Assembly: GCA_947561585.1 (NCBI GenBank) | Contig: CANNZV010000342.1 | Location: 248,001 to 312,000, forward strand | Source of the DNA: Caprella mutica | Taxonomy: Eukaryota; Arthropoda; Malacostraca; Amphipoda; Caprellidae | Length of the DNA: 64,000 bases | Direction of reading: 5' to 3' | Part shown: in pieces, positions 46,784 to 58,290 of the stretch | Position numbering within the stretch: the first letter of the stretch is position 1 | Layout of the letters: the number at the start of each line of letters is the position of its first letter | Translations under genes and position numbers: made by a program | The notes under the pieces: generated by a model | The model's database searches: none | What the model was told of the DNA's origin: nothing | What the model saw: the letters and a program-made list of their open reading frames with translations, nothing else

Positions 46784-49700
46784 TCAGTTCAGGTCTGGCA
46801 TTCTTGTTCTGTTTTCTCTTTTCTCATTCTTTACGTAGTTTATCAGTGACGTCATAACTTCAGATTCGAATTCTGTGGGTGTGGATTTGATGCCTGAAAA
46901 AAATTGATGAGATTAAGGTAAGACATCAGAAAACCCACTTTCCCATTACGGCAAACCTTATTAAAAAATATCAAGAATAGTGGATATAACCCTAATTGTT
47001 TCTTTCAAGGTTCATAGGGTAAGTACTAAGTTATCGAGAGAGTTCTAATTTTCGAACATACAAAAAGTAGCTACTTAATAATTATTATTTAGCCAACTCA
47101 TTTATGGGTACCAATTAACATAAAAGTTGAATATTTATTATTATGTAAGTACTTTTTCCTTAAATGATCACTATTGTGGAACTACTTACCATACATTAAA
47201 TTTGTAATGAAACTTCAATATCTAATGTAGCTACAGGGCATTTATATCTAGGAGATAGCTACTAAGTAGCTAACTATTCTATTTCTCAGAAAATCATAAA
47301 TGGTATGAATCATAATTGTATCGAATACTATATACCTCTGATTTAAAACCATTCAATACTCTTAATTCTCTTCGTCTATAATATTTTCAGGATCTATGAT
47401 TTTCAAAGCATATCACCCCACCAACCTGTGGCCCAGTAGTAAATTTCCCAGTCGTTAGAAGGTAGGTTAATTAGTCTGTCGTAGTCTGAGATGTTAGGTT
47501 CTTCCATAGTGTGTAAGTATTTTGCCGCAAAGCCACTCAGCAGCAAATCATTCTCCAGCATTCCTCTCTTGCGAGACTGGTACATTAATCTGGGGGAGAA
47601 AACGGTAGAGACAATATATTTTTATAAAGAATAGAATTTACTATTATAGCTATATAAAAAACAATTCTCTAATAGTTATAATGAAATTAAGCTAATTAGC
47701 TATAGCTATGTAAAATAGAAAGTCATATAAAATTACATTTTTTAATAATTAGCTAATATGAAATTTGCTACTCTTATATAAGAAATAGAAGTAGCAAATA
47801 TAATTTACTTTCTAATAATTGAGATAAAATTTACTATTATAAAAAAAAGCGAATAAAATTTACTATTATAAGAATAAAATAGAAAAAAATTTACTTTCTA
47901 ATAACTAAAATAAAATTTACAATTAGCTATATATAAAACAGAAAATAGAATTTTCAGAGTATCTATGTAGCTATTTTGAAAGAACCATATAACATTCTCA
48001 TAATCATATTTAGTAACTTAATGCACGAAAATTGAGAAAATTAAAATAATTTTTTGGAATAAAACAATACTTTGAATTGCTTATTATAGGAGATCAATTC
48101 TCTAAGCAACTGATCATTTTTTAAACATTTAATAGACCATATAAAACGTAAAATACGAGAAATGTAATTTCATCTCTGTAAAACCATTCATTTATATATA
48201 CAGCTACCAGATACAAATCAAACTAATTCTTTCAACGAATAACTTTCATTTAATAGTTAGAATTTTGAATCAATCGATTTACTAATTTATACTCCAAATT
48301 GAAATACGGCATATGATAGTATGGGTGCTCATGCCAGGCAGGTCATAGCTTTCTGATCAGAGTTTGTAACTTTTTGGCCCACTCATTTTGTGAATTAATC
48401 TAACATATTTCGCGGCATTTTTATAAATGCATTATTCTTAACTAGTATCATTCAGAACATCACATGAAAATTAAAATTCATTAGGATTTTCAAAATTTCT
48501 TTATAAACCATAAAAAATGAAATGGTAAGTAAGATGCGTCCTTACAAGAATGCGAGTAATAGATCATAAAATTTAACAGCCAACATATATTAATATTTTT
48601 ATGATTATATTTTCATTTTTATCACCAAGAAACAATAAATATTTATCTACAATCTTTATTCTTGAATTATTGAAAAAAACAAAAACAAGTCAAGCAGTGA
48701 CCACGGATGGGCACTCCGCAGTGCAGTAGAGCCATGAGCCTTTGCATTGCGAAATGCCCTCCGGTTTACACGCTATTTTATTTCTGTAATTGGTAGTACT
48801 AACCATGAATATGAACCACACAAAATGTCAGCTCAATTGCGTTACTAGTACAGATATGGTGGAACTTTTAAACTCCCGCAATGTAGTGGAAACCTAGTTT
48901 TTGACTCTAGCACGCAACGTGTTAAAGAACATGGTAATGTGTTCAATGAAGTTCAAAGTAATGAAATAAGCCAATCCTTCAAATAAACATGTATCCATTT
49001 TCTCACCTAGCTCTCTTCACTGCAAGTGGTTCCCCTATTTTATCTTCATATGGTGGAATAGAGGGCTCTGTGTACATAGGCATGTCACCATCTCTTGCAC
49101 AGAGTACTGCCTGAAAAAATAATATGAAGTCAATAAATAAAGAAAAAAAGGGTAAATCTTTTAACATGTCTTCAAAATGTGATACAGTGTCCATACTACT
49201 TCTAGGGTAAGTTCCAAGTATTTGAACAGATCCACATTTTTGATCATGCAAGAAAAAGTACATAACATTTTAACTTCTATACAGGATACTTGAAGGTATC
49301 ATGGATACAAATTAGAATGATGAATGTAAAACAGTTTGATAACTTATACATGCACTACTCTAGACTGCAATGTCAAAATGACACCAATGATATAGCTACT
49401 TATCAATTTGAATTAGAATTTAAATATAAATATTACTAAAGAGAAGCAGTTTGAATTAGCAAAACACTACCATCTAATACAAATCTATATCATCACATAG
49501 CTAGTCAATATTGATTATTTTATAAATCTGAAAAATTTAATTCCAAATTAATCATTATCTAAACTAATTTTAATATTGTATCTGATGAATTCTAATACCA
49601 AAAAATTGAAACTAGCTAAATAAAAATAACATTTATGCACTAAGGCTACATATATGTTCCCTTTCAAGTGATTAATTTGGCTCACTTTTTTCAGACAATT

Positions 49701-49919
49701 TCCTTTAAATGATCAGATTTTTTTTAATAATTTTTTTTTTTAATATTAGCTACGTTTTCTTTACAGAACTACCACCTACCATAAAAAAAATAGTTTTAAC
49801 AAGCTCAAATAAATTCAGGATATAAAGAGTTAATTGTCACTTACTTGTGTGGAGATATTCCTCACGACTGAAGAGCACACACTGACATTTTGTGTCCTGA
49901 AGATTCTACTGAGCAACAT
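46784..49919 (-). CDS. SDHAF2: SDHAF2 (SDH5) succinate dehydrogenase assembly factor (4 exons)
   Basis: Exons, minus strand: 49919-49845, 49110-49007, 47589-47426, 46893-46784. All borders are GT-AG with agreeing phases; the product is 150 aa. Residues 1-25 ([20 protein letters not shown]...) are basic and Ser-rich, as expected for a mitochondrial presequence. The SdhE-type core starts at about 60 with [18 protein letters not shown], which holds the RGxxE motif (68-72) needed for covalent FAD attachment in this family. [19 protein letters not shown] follows, then an acidic helix and the terminal MPDLN. By homology it binds the SDHA flavoprotein in the matrix and promotes its flavinylation. 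At 150 aa it is slightly shorter than the human 166. It is convergent with CCDC186, with about 2.1 kb between the stops. Confidence 0.93.
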
Positions 49920-50495
49920 TTTTTAAACTGTTATATTTGATAAAATCCTAAGGACTGGAGACTGTAAAACAAAAATCATTAGAGTGTAGCAAACAATCAA
50001 TTAACAAACATTCACAGTGTTCTGAAAGTGGGTCATGAACCAACCTGACCTTCAGAAAACTATTTGATCTATCATGTCTTGTGTTAGCGGCCACTGTCTG
50101 AGTACTTTGAGTGTCCGAGTAGCTACTACAATAAAAAATTCATAATATAATTTAGGGAAAAGAACCGATTAACAGATGCTTACATTTTTAATATTGGTAA
50201 TAGCAGATGAAAATTATAAACTATGATAGTTTATGACTATCAAAATACATTCATTGTATTATGTACAGAATATACTGTGATATCTATACAGTATATACTC
50301 AATAACAGTATTTTGATAGTCATCCAAATAAAAATAGTAATCCATTTAACCATTTTGTCTCTCCAGTTCTCTATAAAAGAAGCCAATTTCTCTCCAAAAT
50401 GATCAAATCATAAATTCTCTGCAAAATAACATTGCAGCATACTGAGCATAGGAAAAATTAGATATTTCCCAGTGAGTCAGTGCTCACTATGCGTA
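49920..50495. other. Upstream of SDHAF2, no other gene seen
   Basis: Probable promoter region. The ORF start is close to the GCAACATTTTTTAAAC context at 49914-49929. 50340-50450 contains a degenerate type F fragment (CTCTCCAAAATGATCAAAT). Confidence 0.4.
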
Positions 50496-50503
50496 GGAAC
50501 TTG

Positions 50504-50664
50504 CCAGTCTGAAAATTGAAAGGTATAGCAGGATTTGTGGATTAATTCGGAGCCCAGGTCTTATTTAATTCCTACGTTCCCAACTTCCCATGTTATTTGC
50601 CGTTCCCAAATCCTAATTTCTGTGAAACAATTCTGCGTCAGAGGAGACTTTCTCTTCAGACTGG
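50504..50664. mobile_element. Type C CCAGTCTG element
   Basis: Starts CCAGTCTGAAAATTG and ends CTTCAGACTGG. It is flanked by GGAACTTG (50496-50503) and GGTACTTG (50665-50672), an octamer with one mismatch. The interior GGATTAATTCGGAGCCCAGG and ATTCCTACGTTCCCA match the copy at 27877. A degenerate third copy spans about 50690-50890. Confidence 0.8.
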
Positions 50665-51092
50665 GGTACTTGGAAGTGTTAAAAATAGTCGTGAACTCCC
50701 TAGATAAATAAGTCTGAAAAGTATAGCACTGATAATAATAGTAGGACTTTCGGATTAATCCTGCACCTAATCCTGCTCCAAGTTCTATTTCATTCCTATG
50801 TTCTCATATATTTGCTGCACCCCAATCTCAATTTTCACAAAAAATCCTGGATCTGTCCGTCTGTGGTGACATTCTTTTCGGACTGGCAGACTGGGATAAA
50901 ATGTTAGAAAGACCATATTTTATAAGTTTTATCACCTGGACAATAATGGACACAAGCAATCATATTTTATAATAATGCTCATTGGAAGGAAATTTTCCAT
51001 AGGTACAGGAATTAGTATAGAAACTTAACTTCCTATCCAGTTAACAAATTGCATCTAATGGTAAATTTGACTGACATGTCATGATTTTATTG

Positions 51093-51530
51093 CCAGTCTG
51101 CAGAATATGGGAGATATTTAGGATATTCTCTATGAACAATTTTGAATTTATTCCTAGGTTTATATTAATTTAGCTACCAACACTCTGAATTAATCCCATG
51201 TATAAGAGTATGTCAGTTGAAGCCAATTAATTGGCTTAGATTAGAAATGGTCAAATCTCAGAAATGTCTAATTGGCTTCAAATTTTGAATTAATTCCTAT
51301 GTTCCCATGTTAATTTTGGCTTGAAATCTTCAAAAAATGAGCCAAATTGGCTTGGCTCAGATTTTTTGTGAAATTTTGGCTCAAAAATTGGCTTACAATT
51401 TTCCAGTCTCTGAAACATGGAATTAATCCCTAAATTTACATTAATTTTACTGTGAATAGAATAAGAAATCTCTAGGAACAGTCAAACACTTTACTAGCTT
51501 CTCCGGACAGCAGACTGGGATTTTAGCTGA
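51093..51530. mobile_element. Type B-like element interrupted by type D
   Basis: CCAGTCTGCAGAATATGGG at 51093 and GCAGACTGG near 51530 bracket B-like sequence split by the D element at 51196-51420. Confidence 0.6.
51196..51420. mobile_element. Type D element with CCATGTTTCA-like ends
   Basis: Starts CCATGTATAAGAG and ends CTCTGAAACATGG, with perfect AATTAATC octamers on both sides (51188-51195, 51421-51428). The interior has GAGCCAAATTGGCTTGGCTC and ATTAATTCCTATGTTCCCAT. It is 225 bp. Confidence 0.8.
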
Positions 51531-51610
51531 CTTTTCTTCCCTCTAAATCAAATATTCTTGGTTTCTTGCAAAGTTGGATGAGTTTTTGCTATTTATTAAC
51601 ACGTTTCCTG

Positions 51611-51847
51611 CCAGTCTGTATTTGGTGCACAAAATCCCACTGACTTTTTGAAAAAGCTGAAAAAATCCACCATAAATTTCCAGTAATTTGACTGATCCAC
51701 CAACATTTCACCCATTTTTCCACCAAAAATTAATGATAACATAGGAATAAATAGCTAAAAATCCACTGACTTTGTCAGAATAATATTTTCAAAAGGGAAA
51801 AAATTCAACCGACATGTCTGTGGAATTTACCACGAAATACAGACAGG
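51611..51847. mobile_element. Type A CCAGTCTG element, intact copy
   Basis: 237 bp from CCAGTCTGTATTTGGTG to GAAATACAGACAGG, flanked by perfect GTTTCCTG octamers (51603-51610, 51848-51855). TCCACC words repeat inside. It contains ATAACATAGGAATAAAT, the shared core in inverse. This is the reference copy for the split one at 53334-57569. Confidence 0.9.
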
Positions 51848-51855
51848 GTTTCCTG

Positions 51856-52481
51856 CCATTGCCAGATGCACAATAATGCTCCCACTGCAATTGCCAAATG
51901 TACAGTTATGCTCCCAGCCTCCCAATGCAATTCCATACATATGCATTATTTCCAGTGCCTGTAGGCTGTATCATTGTATAACTGTCGTCATGAGAGGTTG
52001 TGTTATGCTCTCTCATATAGGTAGTTTAAACACATTTCATATAGCCTAATTTCGTTTATTCATATTTTCATTTAGTTATATAATTTCATTTAGTAAGCAT
52101 CATTGATATTGATTTAAGTAGGTAGTCCATGTTAAGGTGGATAACGGCCATCCCCTTACAACATAGTAAAACAAAATGGTAAGTGGTGACCATCTGTAGG
52201 TCTCCCGTCAGACCCGTCTCTTCGCAGAACAGGACAACTCAAGGCAGGCATGATATAATAACTATTAATAGGTATGCTCGTGCACAGGTTCTCCCCAAAC
52301 CCCTACAACCCTGCGGGAGTATTTTGTGACTCTGTGAGGTCATGGAAGTGAGGCTTTACCATGCTATTTTGTTTATATTTAATGATAGATAAATACAGCT
52401 TACTACATACCATTTTGATGACAATCACAAAGAATTTTTTGATAATTATGAATATGACATCTTATTTTGTCTAAAATACTC
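51856..52481. other. Intergenic sequence, no gene seen
   Basis: No supported exon. It includes short GCTCCC...CAATTGCCAAATG repeats at 51860-51940. Confidence 0.4.
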
Positions 52482-52625
52482 CCAGTCTGCAGAACATGGG
52501 ACATTTTTAACATTTTCTGTGCAAACAATCCTTAATTTCCTCCTATATTTACATGTATTTTACTGAGAACAGAAGCCAAAATAGACAATTTCTTGGAAAA
52601 CACTTTACCAGTTCCTGCAGTCTGG
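52482..52625. mobile_element. Type B CCAGTCTG element
   Basis: Starts CCAGTCTGCAGAACATGGG and ends TTCCTGCAGTCTGG, with perfect AAATACTC octamers at 52474-52481 and 52626-52633. It is 144 bp. Confidence 0.88.
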
Positions 52626-52633
52626 AAATACTC

Positions 52634-52899
52634 CATATTTTCAAGTGTGGCAGGAAAGTCGCCAGTTTAGTGGGAAAATGGATCCAGGTCGCCACATTTA
52701 AGATACTTAAAAGAAGAAATTTGACTTCCCAGTGAAGATTTTACACTTGAAAACATCCTTATGCTTCATGTCTGATGCATGTGTATCTCTTGAGAGTATT
52801 TTATGAGTGATTTACTTGTTAGTTACATGTTTTTCAACTTATTTCGCCCCTCAAAAGTCGCCAATATAATGGCGACTTTGTCCATACTCTGAAACATGG
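52634..52899. mobile_element. Type E element abutting the type B copy
   Basis: Runs from CATATTTTCAAGTGTGGCAG to CTCTGAAACATGG with inverted AAAGTCGCCAGTTT / TGGCGACTTT words. It is flanked by AAATACTC on the left (shared with type B) and AAATACTT (52900-52907) on the right. Confidence 0.75.
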
Positions 52900-53013
52900 A
52901 AATACTTATTTATCCATCAGAAAAGACCACTTTTTCCAGAGTGGTAAGAAGAAGCTCAGATCGAACGTGCACTCCTTGTTTTAAAGTATGAACAGAGTCG
53001 CCCAAATAATAAT

Positions 53014-53228
53014 GCATGTCCAAACTCACCATTTTAATGGCGAGTTTGTGACAGTTATTTTGAGCCCTTCAATTGCAAATGGTGAGTTTTATCTATTTTT
53101 CTCCTATGCTACAATGTTATTTTGGAGAGAATTAATGATAATTTGATCATTTTGGAGAGAATTTGTTGAATTTTGGAAAGAGCTGGAGAGACAAATGGTG
53201 AGTTTATGAGACATACTATTTTACTTTG
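53014..53228. mobile_element. Type F element (ACTCGCCATT words)
   Basis: Contains AATGGCGAGTTTGTGACAGT at the left and AATGGTGAGTTTATGAGACA at the right. The interior has GGAGAGAATTTGTTGAATTTT. The inverse copy is at 53795-53998. Confidence 0.65.
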
Positions 53229-53794
53229 AGAGTCGCCAGTAGGTATACCTATTGGCAACTTTTACTTTTGGGGCCTCCATATTCTGCAGACTGGCTGAGT
53301 CAGAGTGGCTCTAGTCGAAATGATGTTTAGGCACCAGTCTGTATTTGGTGCACAAAATTCCACTGACTTTCTTAAAATGCTGAAAAAATCCACCATAAAT
53401 ATCCAGTTAGTAGACTGATCCACCAACATTTTCCCAATTTATCCATAAGTATCTAAAAGCTGAGCGGCGCACCACATTACGGCACACTACTGTACTTTCT
53501 ATTAATGACCTCAATGTGAAAAACTGTTATGTAGTTTGTTGTATCCGCTAGTTTGTTGTTCTGCACACTTCATGATTGTTTAATGACCTGGCAGGGGGGT
53601 TCGGATACATCTACCTAACGGCTAACTGATAAGTTTTTATTTACATCTCAGACTGAAAGTTTACAATAGTTACCCCATAAAATTACAATTACAGTTTTCT
53701 ATGATGAATTTTATTTTCTATTCCAAATTAAACATCTCAATCAAATAATTAAACTGTGTAGTATAAACATTGGATTCAGGTAGTCCCAAGTAAA

Positions 53795-53998
53795 ATAGTA
53801 TGTCTCATAAACTCGCCATTTGTCTCTCCATCTCTGAGCTCTCTCCAAAATTCAACAAATTCTCTCCAAAATGATCAAATTTTCATAAATTCTCTCCAAA
53901 ATAACATTGTAGCATAGGAGAAAAATAGATAAAACTCGCCATTTGCATTTGAAGGGCTCATAATAACTGTCACAAACTCGCCATTAAAATGGCGAGTT
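53795..53998. mobile_element. Type F element, inverse copy inside the 4 kb element
   Basis: Reads AGTATGTCTCATAAACTCGC ... AAAATGGCGAGTTT. It is the reverse complement of the copy at 53014-53228. Confidence 0.7.
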
Positions 53999-54348
53999 TC
54001 CCGTCGAAGTTATCCTTAGTGAATTATATCCAACATATAGCATATATCAGTAAAATAAAACCATATAGTCTAAACTTTCACTTTCTACCACAAAGTTACT
54101 GCGACCTTCATTCAAAAACCTGTTGTAATCTACTGCAAAACTTCTTTCTAAGTTTGCGAAAAATAACTTATTTTACCTCGGTTTACACCACAATAACCGG
54201 TATTAATATTATATTATCATCCATGATGAATTATTATCATTCATATTAAACACTATTGATACTCATATATATAATAATATATACTGAACAAACATCTAAG
54301 TTAATAAAACATTTTTTTGAGGAATATTCCCGATACCGTATACCTGGT

Positions 54349-55068
54349 TCAGGTCGCATTGAGATGTTTTTCAGATTTGTCCATTGCATTTTCATCATGA
54401 CTGCATGCGGCGGTCGTTGACCCCAGCTGATCACCCTCTGGCTCGTCTGGTGAACTGAATGCACTGGTTGGTCGTGCTACTTCATTATGCTCTTGTACTG
54501 TATCGCAAATGTCCTTGCAGGCTTCTCTCTGTTTCCCCCTTTCTTCTAACGTAAACCGTAGTGCTTGTAGCGCCTCTATACGTCCTTCACGGATTCTGTT
54601 AGAAAAGTTCTTCTTACTGTCACCCTCCTCGCAGTCAGGAGAGGTATCACGGATATTCCTCCGTCGTTGTTCGTCAGCCATAATTTGTTTTTCACAATTA
54701 TCGATGTTTTCATATTTATAAACTTCACTTTTCTCGGAGTCAGGAGACTTATTAAGTTTCTTCTGTCGTTGTTCGTCAGCTTCAATAAATTGTTCACAGT
54801 CGCTCATTTTTATCCAGCCACTGTTTTCCTGTAGCTCTTCCATTAAGGGCTTTGATATTCTCAGCAATTCCACTCTTGCCGTCTTGTTCAACAATGTGAA
54901 TAGTGGATGACGAACTTTAGATTGATGACTCTCAAGTTTAATTTTCTTTACCTTATCTATGAAGTGACTGGTAGTAATCCTCCTTTTGCCTATTGCGAAA
55001 TAGAGGATTTCGATGTCACTATCTGGTTGATCGTATAATATTTCCGGGTCACTGTCTGAGTGACTCAT
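54349..55068 (-). CDS. Unrecognised 239-aa charged protein, cargo of the 4 kb element
   Basis: A single open frame from ATG at 55068 to a stop at 54349. The product is hydrophilic and rich in Glu, Asp, Lys, Arg and Ser. There is no signal peptide or membrane segment. Residues 1-30 are acidic (MSHSDSDPEILYDQPDSDIE). Residues about 38-85 are a basic region (KVKKIKLESHQSKVRHPLF). Two related units of about 33 residues follow in tandem: CEQFIEADEQRQKKLNKSPD and CEKQIMADEQRRRNIRDTSPD. A Glu/Arg-rich helix and a Ser/Asp-rich tail end it. Codon usage is GC-richer than the surroundings. It lies wholly inside the inverted-repeat element, so it may be an accessory protein or a captured host gene. A spliced longer form cannot be excluded. 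No family was recognised. Confidence 0.55.
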   Translation of the reverse strand: MSHSDSDPEILYDQPDSDIEILYFAIGKRRITTSHFIDKVKKIKLESHQSKVRHPLFTLLNKTARVELLRISKPLMEELQENSGWIKMSDCEQFIEADEQRQKKLNKSPDSEKSEVYKYENIDNCEKQIMADEQRRRNIRDTSPDCEEGDSKKNFSNRIREGRIEALQALRFTLEERGKQREACKDICDTVQEHNEVARPTSAFSSPDEPEGDQLGSTTAACSHDENAMDKSEKHLNAT

Positions 55069-57375
55069 TTTGTGTTTAGTTAGGAACCACCGGCAAATTC
55101 ACTCTTCTTTTATTCAGTTCTTCAGTGACCTTCTCCTCTACTCCTGTTTCCTCAGTGATCAACTTTCCTTTTGATTCGTCGTCGTCGTTAGTGCTTGTGG
55201 TACAGATTTAATGGTAACCAACCCTCACGGGTTTTCTTGTAGTTACAATCCGTTTTACTGCCCAGTGTAACAAACCCTCACGAGTTCTCTTGCGATTACA
55301 CTCTTGCAGTTCACCACAATTCACTAACTTAGTTCATTTTTCACTGTATCACTTCTGTCTATCTTATTCCATTTGTAATCCATATATCTCTTTATCACGC
55401 ATCCCGTCAAAGATGCCAATGTTAATCTTTAGTCTGTTAACGTTAATATTTAAGCTGACATGTGTTAACGACTAAACTGTTAACTTCTTTAAATATTTCT
55501 TGTCTTCGTTTATTTATTATTAATCTCTATTACGATTAAGAGGCTTGATTCACGGAATTCTTAACGTGACAATTAGACTATGGACTTATATGGACATAAG
55601 AAGACTGAAGGATTCAAGTGATAGGAGAACAACAATTCTGTTATCTTTTAATAGTAGTTGGTACAGTGATACAGACGAAATGTTTTACATTACAGTAAAA
55701 TCTACAACGTACTATTTAGAATACTGAAACTATTCTGTGCCTAGGGGCACAGAATATTCTCCTAGCTAGGTGAGTGTAAGAGGTTCTAATTCCCCACTGA
55801 CTCTGGATAGAAATATCTCAAATATATATAGTGTGGAAGTACAGAGAAATCTAACCATTCAAGGTTGACTCTGGTACCATACCCTAGGTATAACATCCGT
55901 TTTTATACCCATTCTAAACTCTCTGTGAAATCTCACAGCTCTCTACACATAAATACTTTATCTAAGTACTTCTTTGCTTGACATTTATTATCCATAATTG
56001 GGAGATTCTTACATTGGCTAATCAACTCGTATTGTATACGCCATGCTTGTATTCCTTATAGAAAATGTGCAATAATGCAAGACGCTGTAACAGGAAATAA
56101 TGCTTATAGTGTGTAAATACACGTCTTACCATGTACCTTAGAAACGAAAAATGAAGTCAGAGATTATATACTAAAGTGCGGAAATTGTTTAGAGAAGGTA
56201 CCGTGCACCTCATTTTTCTGTAACCTCAATGGGTGAATTTAAATGAATTTTCTAATGTTACGATAATTTGAGTAGAAGTTCTAGTTTAAGATAAAATGTC
56301 AACCTATGTTAGTATGTGATGTGTACATCTGTATGAACAGTGAAGTGTAGAACTAGATTACTAATATCAAACTATGTTAGCTAATTATTCTGATCGGTTT
56401 TTCAGATAAAGACTGAATACATAGCTACTTGTAATAATCTTGAATTGAAAGGTTATAGTTACCTAATCGGTAAAAGTGAATTAGCATGATCTATAGAAAG
56501 CAATTATAAGCAAGGAAGTTTCCTATTAGAAGTTTAGACCAGGGTAAGCATTATTTAAGCATTGTTATTATATTACTATGTATTTTATTCATATTATAGA
56601 TATTATTAATTATTCAAGAATTCTAATATAAAGTTATATCCTTTCTAGCCTGTGAGCCTGGTCTTATTTGTGTACTGCACATTTATATTTTCATGTCACT
56701 TACATAAACTCATTCCCCAATAAAACTGCCATTCTGATATTCTTTAATCTTTTCTATCTATATAGCTATCCCCATTAATATCACTCTTTAAGTTAAGTAA
56801 TTCTTGCAAATAATATTTAATAGATCCATATTATATTCAAATAGTATAAATTCGTTAGTCAATTTCAATAAATCGTTAACTCAAATATAGGATCAATAAA
56901 AGTCAAAACATAGTACCATAGTTTATTATTAGAAGTCAGATGTGGGAGTAACGCCCTTACAACGCAATTTTACAATCTTTTTGCTAAGAGATTTGCAAAC
57001 GATTAATGTAATACATTTTTAACAGACACGTTTTCAGAATATAAAGAGTTTAATTAACCCACAATATGTAATACTATTTTTTCATTATAGCCTTATCTTT
57101 TTAGAAAGCTTTTAGAATATAACTATGTCATTTTTAGTTATTCATTTATTTCTCAAAATGTAACTATTACTTAGCTTGAAATGGATAAAATTAACGGGGA
57201 AATATGCAAACAGTGTTGAAGTTACAGGTTGCATTCAACACATGCTTTATTACTTGGTCAGGTACCGTCAGGCGTCAGGTGTCAGACATAAATTTGATAC
57301 GACAATTACCTATCAAATTCACTCCATTTGTCATTAATCTGTATTCAAATTACCTATCTAATAGAATGTACAGTG
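55069..57375. other. Rest of the 4 kb element, no further gene seen
   Basis: Includes TAACC(A/C)...CCCTCACGGGTTTTCTTG direct repeats at 55218-55300. The remaining AT-rich part has only short open frames and no recognised transposase. Confidence 0.4.
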
Positions 57376-57804
57376 GTGCGCCGTAATCTGGTGCGCCGTA
57401 CTGGTGTGCGCCGCTCAGCTTTTAGATACGTATCAATTTATCCACCGCAAATTAATGGTAACATAGGTATTAATAGCTAAAAATCCACCGACTTTGTCAG
57501 AATATTATATTCAAAGGTGGAAAAATTCCTCCGACATGTTGGTGGAACTTACCATGAAATACAGACTGGTTTCGGCACAGAGCACTCAAGACAAATATAA
57601 TGGGATCTACACTTCTTTATTCAATTTTCTGTGCTGCCAACTGGGATCCTGGGGCTGGGTCCTCTTAAAACCAATTAATTGCCTTACATGATTTTAAAAG
57701 GTCAAAATCAATTAAATCGATGAATGTCGAATGATTCAATGAAATATCTTATTGGCTTTCAAATTTTGCAGGGTGGTTCTTTGGCACAGTGCCAGTGTAA
57801 GTCT

Positions 57805-58290
57805 GTAACTAGGGTCAACGGTCAAGCAGGTAAATTGCGGCACACTGACTAACTGCGGCCTCTTACAGCAGAAACATCATAAATTCAAAACACACATTAA
57901 AAATGTAAGTTAATAAATTATAGCATGCACTAGGTAGGGTCACGTAGGTAAATTGCGGTCCTTTAATTTTTAATTGCGGCCCTCTCAAGAATGTCTCTAA
58001 AACATTCTGAATCGAAATTACATTAAAATTTTGCATAGCTATCAAAATAAGCACAGTGCACGCTATAATTTATTACTTTATGTATTTAACGTGTGTTTTG
58101 AAGCTATGGCATTTCTGTTGTCAGAGGCCGCAGTTAGTTAGTGGGCCGCAATTTACCTGCTTGACCCTACGCTTATTTTGATAGCTATGCAAAATTTTAA
58201 TATAATTTCGGTTCATAATGTTTTAGAGACTATCTTGAGAGTGCCGCAATTAAAAATTAAAGGGCCGCAATTTACCTGCGTGACCCTAGT
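57805..58290. mobile_element. Compound palindromic element with GGTAAATTGCGGC ends
   Basis: The outer pair GGTCAAGCAGGTAAATTGCG / GCCGCAATTTACCTGCTTGACC and the inner pair GGTCACGTAGGTAAATTGCG / CCGCAATTTACCTGCGTGACC overlap in the order outer-left, inner-left, outer-right, inner-right. TTTTGATAGCTATGCAAAATTT is inverted between them. This looks like two related palindromic MITEs interleaved. Confidence 0.7.

Larger units (their letters stand above)
53446..57433. mobile_element. 3988-bp Mutator-like (11-bp duplication) element
   Basis: Inserted in type A with perfect CAATTTATCCA copies at 53435-53445 and 57434-57444. The ends are inverted for about 45 bp: AGTATCTAAAAGCTGAGCGG, then CGCACCA; the right end repeats the GTGCGCCGTA word. 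A duplication of 9-11 bp is characteristic of Mutator-like elements. No transposase was recognised. It carries the 239-aa ORF and an inner type F copy. Confidence 0.8.
53334..57569. mobile_element. Type A CCAGTCTG element split by a 4 kb insertion
   Basis: The left half (53334-53445, 112 bp) and right half (57445-57569, 125 bp) align with the two parts of the intact copy at 51611-51847 and sum to the same 237 bp. The outer flanks are TTTAGGCA (53326-53333) and TTTCGGCA (57570-57577). Confidence 0.88.
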
